A stretch of DNA of 29,397 nt, from NCBI GenBank assembly GCA_902651635.1, contig CACRSC010000010.1:871193-900589 (forward strand), read 5' to 3'. This document shows, in pieces, positions 8,919 to 20,658 of the stretch. This DNA comes from Mastigamoeba balamuthi. Taxonomy: Eukaryota > Evosea > Mastigamoebida > Mastigamoebidae. The position numbers and the translations under genes are program-made. The notes under the pieces are model-generated. The model did no database searches. It worked only from the letters and a program-made list of their open reading frames with translations, and was not told the DNA's origin. Positions within the stretch are counted from its first letter, which is position 1; each line of letters opens with the position of its first letter.

Positions 8919-11900
8919 ATGGCGAGCTCGGGCCAGCAGGCCTGCAAGGTGTTTGTGGGGGGCATCAGCGCCAGCGTGCTCGAGGCGGACCTGCGTGGGC
9001 TGATGGCGCAGCACGGGGCCGTCAAGGACGTTGTGCACAGGGGCACCTTCGCCTTTGTTGTGCGCCCCACACGCGCTCCACAGCTCTCTGCGTAGCTCAC
9101 CCCCACCTCCCCCGGGGGCGGGGGCCACCGGCAGAGGTTCAGCACGGCGGCTGAGGCGACGGGGGCCATCCAGAGAGCCAACGGGACTGTGCGCTCACAA
9201 GACAGACACATCACACAAGAGCAGACCACACCGCACAGCACAGCACAGCACAGCAGCACAACACAGCACCAGCACAGCACAGCACAGCAGCGTACACAAC
9301 ACAGCAGCACAGCACACACTCACACACTGCCCACGCACCCCCCAGAGACTGTGCGCTCACCAGACAGAACAACACACAGAGCAGACCACACCGCACAGCA
9401 ACACAACACATCACAACACAGCACAACGTAGCACAACAACAGCACAGCACACACCGCCGCAAAACACCGAGAGCAGCCGCTGAGGGCCTTGCCGCCCAGC
9501 AGCACAGCACGCACGCACAACAACCGACCCCCTGCTCAACGCTGCGCACGCGCCTCCCAGGTGCTCAAGGGCTGCAGGCTCCGCGTGGCCCCGGCCACGC
9601 CCCACGGGGCCTCCGGGGGCAGCGGCGCCCCACTCCCCGCTGGCCGCGGCCGTGGCGGACCCGCCCAGGGCCCCGGCACCAGCGCCGGCCCCAGAGGCAC
9701 CGCGGTCGCTGTCATCAGGGGCAGGGGCAGCGGCAGGGGCTACCCCACCTCCCCGCAGGCGCCAGGGGCCGGCAGGGGCGTGCGCGTGCCTGCGTCGCCC
9801 CGCCCGGGCGGGCAGGAGGGCGCAGGCGACGAGGGGGCGACGGTGGGCTTTGTGCGGGCGGCGGGGCGGGCGGCCAACAGGGACCTCGTGGCGCTGGTCG
9901 CCCGCCACCCGCGGCAGTGGGCCGCCGCCTGGCAGGGCCACGCAGCCCTCGCGCGGGCCGACCTCGAGGCGCTGGTGGTGACGCTGGCGCGGCTGGGGCC
10001 CTGCGCGGCCGCCGACGTGGGGCACCCGCCGGTGGGCCCCTGCTGCGCCGCCCTGCGCCTGCTCTGCGCCGGCGCTGCGGGCGACGAGGAGGCCGGCGGC
10101 GCTGCAGAGACGGTCCTGCGCGCCGTCGAGCGCCTGCTGCGGTTCGAGTGGACGTGCAGCCGCGAGGACGTGCTCGAGGGCCTGCAGGGCGTCGTCGACG
10201 GCGCGTCGGCCGTCCTGAGGCCCGCCCTCCGCGAGCACCGCGCCGTCCAGAAGAAGTTCCTCGCCCTCAGCGACGAGCTCGAGAAGCCCTGGGCCGTCCT
10301 CCTGGCCGACGGCCCCGCAGAGGGCGCAGACCAGGACAGCCAGCAGCAGGAGCCCGCGGCGGCGGCGGCAGTGGCGGCGATGGACCCGCTGTCGCAGTGG
10401 CGCGAGGCGACGGTGGAGTGGGCGGGGGACATCGCGCGGTTCTGCCCCGGGGTGCTGCCGCGCATGCGCGTGCCGGGCGACCGCAGCCGCGGCGTCTACG
10501 TGTCGGCCGAGGAGTACTTCGACGTGGTCGGCAGGCTGTGGAGCGGCGTCACGTTCTGCGACGGCTGCTACGCGCTCAACCCGCTCTGCAGGCTGCGCGA
10601 CGGCGACAGGGAGTGCGGGCACGTGCTGTGGCCGCTGGGCCCCGGGGACGCGGGCCGCCCCCGCTGCTACTCGCAGGCGTGCGCGGCGGCGGCCGTCGTC
10701 GCGTGCTGCAACGGCAGACACCCGTACGGCCTCTGCGCGAGGTGCGCGGCAAAGGCCAGGAAGGAGCTGCGCGGGCCGCCCGGGCCCCACGCGTCGACAA
10801 ACGTCTACGACTGCGTCGTCACGCACGCGGACGACTGCGAGGGCCGCCTGCTGCTCTCGGAGTTCGCGAGCAGGTGAGCAGCCCTCGCCCGGTGGCCTCT
10901 GAGCGCTGCCTGACGTTTGCACTCGCCTCGCAGGAAACCACCGCTCAAGGAGATCCACTGGAGGACGACCAAGAGGCTCTCGTGCTCGAACCTCGTCGGC
11001 GTCGTCAAGCTGCCGCACAAGGAGGCCTACCTGGCCGACAACCTTCGTATACACTGGGCAGAGGTGGTGCTGCACGACCGCACGCAGCACGGGAACGCAG
11101 AGTCCACGTACCGCGAGAAGGGCAAGGTCGCCGTTTCGCTGCTCGAGTACAGCCCCGTCGTGATGTCAGCGCTCGGGGAGGCCTCATTCGAGCGTAAGGC
11201 GGAGTTCAGGCAGGGCGACGCCGTGGCCATCATCGACTTCCTCACGTTCTCTCCTGAGCACATACCCGTCCTGGTGGCCCTCGAGATGCAGAAGAAGAGC
11301 GTCAAGCCCTTCAACAACCTCCAGATGCTCAACATCCTAGGCGAGGACCCCCCTCGCGCTCTGGGCCCAGCGAATCAAGCGCCGGCTGCCCCCAGTGCCG
11401 ATAGCGAGCCTGGCGCGGAAGAGGGAGCCTCGGAGGCAGCAGCCAACGAAGCACAGAACGCGGGCGTGAGCCTGGAGGTCGTTTCGGTCGAGGACAGCGA
11501 GCTCGACAGGCGGATCCTCGAGATGATCCTGAACAGCACGCTGGAGCCGATCGTCCAGGTCCGGCGCGTGGCTCTGCTGGAGCTCAAGCGGAGGCTCGTG
11601 GCGCTCGTGCGGCATCTCACCCTGGACCCCGGCCAGTTCGAGAGCTTCGTCTCTGCGTTCACGCACCCGGTCCACCTGACCCAGGGGCCGCCTGGGACAG
11701 GGAAGTCGTACCTGGGCGTCGCCATCACCCGAGCGCTGCTCATCCTGAGAAAGATGTGGATCGACGCCCGGCCCGACGTCGGGGCGCCCCCGATCCTCAT
11801 TCTGTCGTACAAGAACCACGCGATCGACGAGCTCGCTGTGGACCTCGTGCGCGCCGAGTCCAAGGTCAAGATGATCCGCGTCGGCGGCGGTGGCAAGAAC

Positions 11901-14900
11901 TCGGACCCGAGGCTCGAGAGGTACAGCGAGCGCTACCACCACGGCTTCGACGCGCACGTGGACTCGACCCGGAGACAGCTCGAAGACATCTTCGCCGCCC
12001 GCGAGCAGTGCCGCTCAGAGGCGGACGTGCTGTCGGTGCTCCCGCTGTTCAGGGCTAGCATCGATGCAGAGGACCCCACGTCGTCCAAGGGCTCGAAGCA
12101 GTCGTACCAGAACGCCCAGTCCTTCGCTCGGTTCCTGTCGTGCATCGATAGGATCCTCGGCGTGCTCTCAGGTGCTGCGGGGCACAACTGGGAAGTCCAG
12201 GAGTCGGCACTCCCAGCGGATAATTACGAGAGGCTCATGGAGCTGCTCAACTGCTTCTACAAGAAGGACGGGGTCGTCAAGACGTCTGTGATCCAGGGTC
12301 TCTGCGAAGGGGTCAAGCACTACCCAAAGATGACGGGCACCGAGGTTGTCTGGAGGTGGCTCCGTGGCTTCAAGCCCCTGCCACAGTGTCAGTTCAGCAG
12401 CGAGCACGACGGAGACTGCCGCGAAATCGCCGACGAGGGCGTCGCCTACTGCTCGCGGCACCGCTGCGCACTGAAGAGCTGCGCGAGCTACCGCTTTGAC
12501 AATAAGAGGTACTGCGCGCAGCACATGTGTCAGGACGACGAGTGCCAGGAGCTGCGCCTCAAGGACCCCCAGGTCTACTGCCTCGCCCACGCGTGCTTCG
12601 TGTGCCTCAAGGCCGACGCGAGGCAGCCGGCTGCTCTGGCCGTGGATGATCCACCGAGGAACACGTGCGACAGGCATCAGCTGTGCAACGCAATGCTCAA
12701 GGACGAGCCGTGCGCCGAGCTCGCTGTCCCGGGGTCGCGGTTCTGCAAAGAGCACAGGGGATTCGTCTGCCTGGGGACGACAAAGAAGGGGAAGAAGTGC
12801 AAGAGCAGACCGATATCAGAGGCTATTCCGTACTGCAAAGACCATCTGAGCCAAGCTCCCAAAGAGTCAGCCCCACAGCCGAAAGGCACTGCGGGAGGCG
12901 AGATCGCCCTCTCTCTGGTGAGGGAGAACTCAGCTGACGTCCTGGCAGAGACCCCAGAGACCACGCGCGCCGAGGAAGCAAAGAGCAAGAAGCTCACCAT
13001 CATCAGGCCTTGCGACATCACTCCGGCACCAGAGCCCGAGGCAGGCCCCGAGCAAGAGGGGCCCCAGAAGCCAGCAACGAACGGGGCAGGCGCTACTCCC
13101 AGAGCAGCGAATGCAGGGGCCGAGGATCAGGGGGCCGCCTCAGCCGCTGCAGCCGCCGCCGACCCGGATGGCAAGAGCGACGACGGCTACGAAGCAGTAG
13201 ACACCGTCGATGGCCCCCGGATCGACAATATCGACGACGTTGAAGAGGCAGAGCACCTCCAACACATGCGCGACGTGTACGCAATGGAGGAGGACGAGGA
13301 GGCGTTTATGCACCAGGGAGAGGCCACGGAGGACGAGACAGCCAACCAGACGCAGGCCGAGGCTTCCCGGCCGGAGGCGAGGGATGCCCTTGTCCCCCCT
13401 CACCAGTGGACGTGGGAGATGTCGCTCGACGAGCGGTGGACCCAGGTCCAGTGCATCGCGGACACGGGGAAGGTCATCCTCACGTGGCTTGGCAAGCAGC
13501 TGCTGCGCCAGGCGGCCGTAGCTCGCAAGGAGCACTACAAGGCCAAAATTCGGGCCAACTCGCGGGTCTACCAGGACACCGAGGTCATTGCGGGGACGAT
13601 TGTCGGCTGCATTACGCGCCTCGAGGCAATCAGGGCAACAAATCCGTTCGCCATCGTCGTAGAGGAGGCCTCGGAGGTGTCGGAGCCGCTCTTGTTCGCG
13701 TGCCTGGGGCCGTCGACGTGCAAGCTTGAGCTCATTGGGGACCACCGGCAGCTGCAGCCGTCGATGATGTCCAAGTTCGACTGGGACAGGATCAGCAAGA
13801 TGAACGTATCGATGTTCGAGCGGCTGGTCTGCGCGCCAGAGGACCATCGCGTGCCGTTCACCGTCCTCAGCGTGCAGAGGCGCATGCGCCGCGATATCTG
13901 CGACCTCACACGCAAGTTCTACGCCGACATCACCGAGATCGTCGACCATCCCATCTGCAACACCAAGCGGATCGTGGACTCCTCAAGCACCGCATCGCTG
14001 ACGCGCCTTTGGGCGGGTGCCAAGCGCGTGGCCACCACCAGCCTCATCTCCCGCGCCGAGGGTAAGGGGCGCGAGGTGCCCGGGGTTCTCCCGCACATCT
14101 TCGTTTGGAACCACGTGGGTAGGGAGGGCCGGGCTGCCGTTGGGCTTTCGCGCGCCAACGAGTACGAGGCAGAGATGGCCAGCAAGCTCGTGGCGTACAT
14201 GATAAAATGCGGCGTGCCAAAGACCTCGATCGCCGTCCTGACGCCGTACAAGGGGCAGCTGATGCTCATCCGCAAGAAGCTCGAACAGAACGGCGCCTAC
14301 GTCTTCACGTCGCCCGACTCCTCGTGCAGAGTTTCGACTGTTGACAGGTTCCAGGGCGACGAGTCCGATATCGTGGTCGTCTCGCTCGTTATCGACGAGC
14401 ACTCGCGGACGCCGTTCGTGCAGCTCCTGAACCGCATGATCGTGCTGCTGAGCAGGGCGCGCATCGCGATGTACATCTGCGCCAACCTGGGCTACTTCGG
14501 TCAGAAGCCGGTCCACCACTGGGAGGAGACGTTCAAGCTGCTCGAGAACCCGGCGAGGGACGACACGGCCGAGGAGTCCTCCCCGACAGCGAACAGCTCT
14601 GGCGCCAAGTTTCGCGTGTACACGGGCGTCCAGATTGGCCGCGAGCTCCCCATCTGCTGTCCTGCGCACAGGACATCGGAGATGCTGGCGCGGACCCCCG
14701 GGCAGCTCCGCCTGGGGTTTTGCACAGTTGTCTGTGACGCGCTGCTGCCATGCACCCACACCTGCGGCCTGCCGTGCCACTGGGGCAACAACCCCGACAA
14801 GCACAACGCAACCTGCAAGGTGCAGGTGGAGTCGCCCTGCGTCAGGCACCCGCAGAAGCTCGAGTGCCACCAGGTCACGAGCGCCACAGGGGTACCTACC

Positions 14901-17900
14901 ATCACGGAGGCTCTCGCGAGCTACAAGTGCTGCACGGTTGTCGATGTGGTGAAACCCTGCTCGCACAAGGCGCAGTTCAAGTGCCACGAGGAGGTCGCGA
15001 TCGCTTCGGGGAAGAGCGCGTGGCCGATTTGCAAGATGCCGTCCCTGCAGCCCTACATACGCCCCGCCTGCAAGCACCCCTTCAGCTGTAAGTGCTGCGA
15101 TTACAGAGCGTTCACGGAGAACCCCTCGTCTGTGCCGCCGTGCTCCCTCAAGGTGGACTACACCCCGGCATGCGGCCACAGGGTCGAGGTCCCCTGCTAC
15201 CTCAAGCAGCAGTACGAGGCCAGTGCTGTGCCGTTCGTGTGCCAGATGTTGGTCGACATCACGCTGCCGCGGTGCGGGCATGCCGCAAAGGTTCCGTGCT
15301 CGATCGAGGCCTCACTGCGCGAGTGGAAGGGCAAGTGCCTCTGCACCGCTGATGTGGTGTCCGAGGGCGCGGGCTACGGGCCTCTGGACTACCCCTGCAC
15401 TCACCAGGTAAAGCTGGTTCTCAAGTGCGGCCACGAGCAGCAGATGCCCTGCCAGAAGGCCTTTGAGATGTCCGAGAGGCAGTGCACGTGCTCTGTCAAG
15501 CTCAAGGTAGTCAACCCCGAGTGCGGTCACGAGATCACGGTCTCGTGCCACACTCAGTCGCTGCTCCAGAGCGTCGCTCGTTCGGGCCTGCCTCCGGTGT
15601 CGTCTGTCGACGAGGGGTCCCAGGCCGGGTTCCTCAAGGTGCCCGGGGTCTCTCTGAGGTGCGACACGCTCGTCACTGTGCGCCGCAAGTGCGGGCACGA
15701 GGAGCGGGTCTCGTGCAGCGACTGCCGGAGCCTCCTCGGCCCGTGCACCAAGACTGTGTCCGCTGTGAACCTCATGTGCGGGCACGCCGTCGACGTGACG
15801 TGCAATGTTGCCAAAGGCCCTCTGGCCCGGTGGGTGCCCTGGACTGACGAGTTCCTCTCCTCCGAGGCCTGGAGGCTGCTGTTCAACAAGAACACGTTGG
15901 ACCTGTCGTTGGCTCCGCCCAAGCCAGCCCCCGCTACTGTCAGCCTACCGGCCTGCAAGCAGATGATCACGATCCGGATGGCGTGCGGACACGAGACCCT
16001 GGCCGTGTGCTCGGATGCCTTTGCGTTTCTGTCGGGTTCCAGGGAGCTACCACCGTGCAAGATCGTGGAGGTCCGCGAGCTCGAGTGCGGCCACACAGCA
16101 GAGATGCCGTGCGTCGAGTGGGCCAGGTACAGGGAGGACGCCGCGAGGTACAAGTGCGCGGAGCCCGTGGAGGAGGACTGTTGGAACATCGAGCACTGCG
16201 GCCAGAGGGTCACTGTGCCGTGCAGCCACACAGATGTCGCCTTCTGCCAGACCGAGACCAACTGGGTCTGCTCCAAGGGCCACAGCATCAACCTCAGGTG
16301 GTGCGAGCAGGGAACTCCATCCGACTGCCCCAATTGCATCTGCTCGGAGATCCAGCGGCAGATCGACGCTTGTGCGCACGAGTTGGGCGAGACCGAGGGC
16401 CTGCCGGCAGCGCTGAGCGAGGTCGAGGGACTCGCTACGCTGGAGACGAAGCAGCGCCTCGCGGAGTTCAAGGTACAGAAGGTCAAGCTGCTCCAGCAGT
16501 ACCTCCACTGGGTCGAAGGGGTCGCGGACTGGGACCGCCCGCTGTTCCGCCTGCAGCTCGTTCCCTGCTTCCGCGTACCTCGGAGCGCGGCCAACCTCGA
16601 CCAGGTCGGGATGACTGTTGCTGGTTTCGGGATTCAGGCCTATCTGTGGAGAGCGGACGTTCTCAAGCAGCAGATGCAGAGGTTCTCGGGCAAGGCCAAG
16701 CAGATCCCCATCGTACTGGGCTACGGGCTGTCGTGCAGGATGCTCACCGACGCAAAGCTCCCTGGAAGCGTCGAGAAGCGGCCCAAGTGGGTGAAGGAGC
16801 AGATGAACGCGGGCTACGACGCTTTCCTGTCTGGAAGTCTTGTCGTGTTCTGGTCCCCGAGCTGCTTCCTCGCAACGCATCTGCTTGAAGCCACAAAGGA
16901 GACCATGCAGTACCTCATCAACTGCGTCAACTGCGCGGACCCCATCTTCGTGCCGCGGCCCTCCGAGTTCATCAAGTTCGCCTTCCCTGACGCGCAAGGC
17001 CGTGCTGCTGCGACCTCCGCACGCCCAGCCGCAGCCGTGAGCTCGTTGTCTGTGTCTCGTCCTGGGACAGCGCAGTCTCCGGCTGCGCTCTCGGGCACTG
17101 TCGCAGCCGGCCTGCCAATCCTCGCTGCGTGGGACGGCAACGTCGAGACGAAGGGGGGGCTGTTCGCGGCCTCAGCCAGGGAGGAGGAGGCCCTCTGGTG
17201 GCGGCTGCACTTCTGCCCCCAGTTCACCAAGGGTTCGGCTGCAGAGGACCCGTTCTCGGGAATCAACTACGGCCAGAAGCTGCTCAAGAAGTGCCCCGGG
17301 GAGCGCAGCAGCCTCTCCTTGCTGATGGCCTTGGAGTTTGCCCACCTCTGCCAGCTCAAGGACGCCGCGTCGAGCTTGGAGCACTACGCAGACTGGGCCC
17401 GCGAGAAGCGGATAGCCGCCCACCCCTTGGTCCTCCTCGCCCTGGCGCGGGTCACGTATGCCAACGAAAAGAGCAAGGCGCAGCTGTGCGTGCAGACGTT
17501 CTCGACGCTCTACCCGGGGGCCGTTGCGCTGTGGGCGACAGAGGCAGAGCAGGCGGCCCTGCGTGGCGGCCCGGATGGGAACGGCCCAGCGACAGCGCAG
17601 GCGCTGTCGGTCAGAGACCAGTGGCAGCTGTTCCAGCGGACCGAGAGCTGCGCATCGGCGGCGATGGAAAAGCTGCTCGGCCTGACGGGGCTGGAGAAGG
17701 TCAAGCGCAAGGCCCTCGCGCTGTTCACCAACGCGCTGGCCTTCCGCAAGATGCCGCCCGAGGCGCAGGCCAAAAACGCGGGAGGCCTCACGCTGAACTT
17801 CGCGTTCCTGGGGAACCCCGGTACGGGCAAGACCACCGTGGCGCGGCTGCTCGCGGAGATCCTCAGGGACTCGGGGATGCGCAAGAAGAGCTCGTTTGTC

Positions 17901-20516
17901 GAGTGCACGTCGCAGAAGGTCAAGGACGACGGGAGCAGCGAGTTCAGGACCCTCGTGGCCAGCGCCATGGACGGCGTCCTGTTCATCGACGAGGCGCACG
18001 AGCTGGACCCCAGGGGCGACTTCAAGGGGAAGCCCATCGTCGCCGAGATCCTCACCAGCGCCGAGAACAGCCGCGAGAGGCTCTCGATCATCCTCGCGGG
18101 GTACCAGGACGACATGAACTCGAAGCTCTTTGCGTACAACGAGGGCATGAAGAGCCGCTTCGAGGAGGTGATGTTCGACGACTTCAGCGAGCCGGAGCTG
18201 CGCGAGATCTGGGACGGCATGCTCGCCGACAAGGGCTGGAGCGCCGACGAGAGGGCGTCGTCCATCGCCGTGAAGCGCCTGGCCAAGGCGTCTGGCCGGC
18301 GTGGCTTCGGCAACGCGCGGTCGGTCCGCAAGATGTTCGAGAGCGCCACGATGTCCGCCATGTCGCGTAAGGACTGGTCCGGGGTCATGGAGCTGTGCCC
18401 CCGCGACATCATCGGCGAGTGCCCGGACGAGAGCAACCCGGCGATCCAGGGCATCCTGAGGGAGTTCGACGCCAAGGTCGGGTGGAAGAGCGTCAAGAAG
18501 GCCGTGCGCCAGATGATCGAGCTCGCCAAGAAGAACTACGACCGCGAGCTCGAGGGCCTGCAGCCTCTCCCGTACTTCGTGAACAGGCTGTTCCTCGGGA
18601 ACCCCGGCACGGGAAAAACGACCTGCGCGGCGCTGTACGGCAGGCTGCTCAAACGCCTCAACATACTCTCGATCGGCGATGTGGTTCTAAAGGCCGCCAG
18701 TGACTTCGTGGGCCAGCACGTCGGAGAGTCGGCGACCAAAACAAACGAGATCCTCGGGAGTGCCCAGGGCAAGGTCCTAGTCATCGACGAGGCCTATGCG
18801 CTCAACGACAATTTGTACGGCAAGCAGGTGCTGGACACCCTCGTCGAGAAGGTCCAGGGCGTCAACGACGACCTCGCCGTGCTGCTGCTGGGCTACGAGT
18901 CGCAGATGACCGAGATGCTCCGCGTGCAGAACCCGGGGCTGGCCAGGCGCTTCCCGCGCGAGTACGCGTTCAAGTTCGAGGACTACTCGGACAAGGAGCT
19001 GCTCACGATCTTCAACCGCGCCTGCCAGTCGCAGAACATCGCCCTCTCGTCGTACAAGGTCGCGCAGCGCGCCATCGAGCTGCTGTCGCGCCAACGCATG
19101 CTCCCGAACTTCGGCAACGCGGGGGCCGTCAACACTCTGCTGCAGAACGCCGTCGCCATCGCCGCGTCTCGTGGGGGCTCGGCGGACGGGCTGGAGCTCA
19201 CCGAGGAGGACTTCGAGGTCGGCCCCGAGAAGTCCGCGGACCCCTTCGCGCCGCTGAAGGCGCTGTTCAACGTGGACAACATCATCGAGAGCCTGCGGAT
19301 GCTCAAGGACACGCTGGAGGTTGCCAAGAGGGAGGGCGACCAGCGCCCAGAGGTCGGCAACTTCATCTTCCGGGGCTCGCCGGGGACGGGCAAGACGACC
19401 GTCGCGCGGGTGATGGCGCAGATCCTCTTCGACCTCGAGCTGCTGGCGACCAACAGGATCGTCGAGAAGTCGGCGCTGCAGCTCACTGGCGAGTACCTGG
19501 GCCAGACAAAGGCCAAGGTGGCCGAGGCGATGGGCGAGGCCAAGGGCGGCATCCTCTTTGTCGACGAGGCGTACGAGCTGGGCAAGGGCATGTTCGGCGG
19601 CGAAGCCATGACGACGCTGCTCGAGGGCATCACGAGCACCGAGTACAAGGGCATGGTCGTCGTGATGGCTGGATACCCTGCGCAGATGGACGCGATGCTC
19701 GACAGGAACCCAGGAATGAAAAGCAGGTTCGTCAACTTCATCGACTTCCGTGACTGGGAGCCCGCGCACGCGATGGAGTTCTTCGGCGGCCAGGCGCGCA
19801 AGGCCGGCTTCACTGTCTGCAAAGACGCTGCCGCGCTGCTAGTCGAAGGGTTCGCCAAGCTCAGGGCGCTCCCGGGGTGGGGAAACGGGCGTGACGTGGT
19901 GCGCATCTTCAAGGACGTTCAGAAGTTCAGGGCGTCGCGCGTGGCCTCTGCCGACGAGGAGGAGAAGCACATCACGCAGGAGGACGTCTGGAGGGCCCTG
20001 GGCGAAATTTTGGCGCAGAGGACCCCTCCCGTCGGTTCCAGCGCCCAGCCTGCCGCGTGCAGCGAGGCTGAGGAGAACTGCGCAGCAGCAGGCCCGCAGG
20101 TGCAGGACGGGGCGCAGCAGAAGCAGAGCGAGCGCGAGGAGCAGCAGCAGAAGCAGGAGGCAGACGACACAGCAAACGACAACCAGCCCGAGGAGACAAG
20201 CAGCGAGATGGGGCCTGTCGGCAGCACCGCGGCGGCCACGAGAGATACAGGGGTCACGGACGAGCAGTGGGCCGAGCTCGAGGAGGCGAAGAGGCTGCAC
20301 CAGCAGCACCTGGACGAGCTGCTCAGAGAGCGCGGGCGCCAGGCCCTGGAAGAGGAGCTGCGCAAGCAGGCGCAGATCAGAGAGAAGATTGCGAGGCTGT
20401 GCCCGTGCCCGATGGGGTACTCGTGGACGCACGTGGGCGGCGGCTGGAGGTGTGCGGGTGGGTCTCACTTCGTCACGGACAAGCAGCTGCGCGAGCAGTT
20501 CACTGACATGTCGTGA
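8919..20516 (+). CDS. Giant RRM + ZNFX1-like SF1 helicase + CGH zinc array + triple CbxX-type AAA+ protein
   Basis: Exons 8919-9059, 9135-9188, 9561-10873, 10934-20516; about 3,696 residues. Domains in order: RRM 9-77 (RNP2 VFVGGI 11-16, RNP1 GTFAFV 42-47); Gly/Arg-rich linker to about 150; helical region; Cys-rich block about 397-460; SF1 helicase with Walker A GPPGTGKS (754-761), motif II VEEAS (1412-1416), LIGDHRQLQP, VDRFQGDESD and LLSRAR (about 1674-1679). Between motifs Ia and II sit a Cys/His insert (about 988-1145) and an acidic tract. A zinc array (about 1744-2312) has eight CGH-x5-C units. Three AAA+ modules have Walker A at 2796, 3058 and 3317, and DEA Walker B at 2855, 3121 and 3380. 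A charged helix and a Cys-containing GGSHF tail end the protein. ZNFX1-type helicases act on RNA in silencing and antiviral sensing; CbxX-type AAA+ proteins are remodellers. The 9561-10873 exon holds the last RRM strand (GCRLRV), which ties the RRM to the rest. The final 9.6 kb is one exon. Confidence 0.87.
9185..9420 (+). repeat. Intra-intron duplication with CAGCACA-rich repeats
   Basis: The 372 bp intron 9189-9560 of the giant gene begins GTGCGCTCACAAGACAGACA. A second copy of this start, GACTGTGCGCTCACCAGACAGA, occurs at about 9347-9368. Both copies continue into ACACA-x-AGAGCAGACCACACCGCACAGCA. Between and after them are CAGCACA and CACAA simple repeats. The duplication includes the 5' splice site and its flanking GACT, so the intron holds a decoy donor. 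Confidence 0.85.
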
Positions 20517-20658
20517 GAACACGGAACGCCAGAAGATGATTGATAGTCAGGCAGAGAATGGGCAATCAACAGCAACACCACGGGGAATGGCTTTTCTTGA
20601 GTCTCGCCTGCTACTCCATTATTCACTGCTCCCAGGGATGCGCCTCCAGGAGTCGGCA

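Noticed and set aside
9411-11090. 559-codon open frame on the minus strand opposite the giant gene
   Set aside because: It is the antisense shadow of a very GC-rich exon; stop codons are rare there by composition. The peptide is Arg/Pro/Ala/Val-rich without motifs, and the plus frame carries the RRM end and Cys-rich domain.
13983-15281. 432-codon minus-strand open frame across the helicase
   Set aside because: Antisense shadow; the plus strand carries helicase motifs IV-VI and the zinc array.
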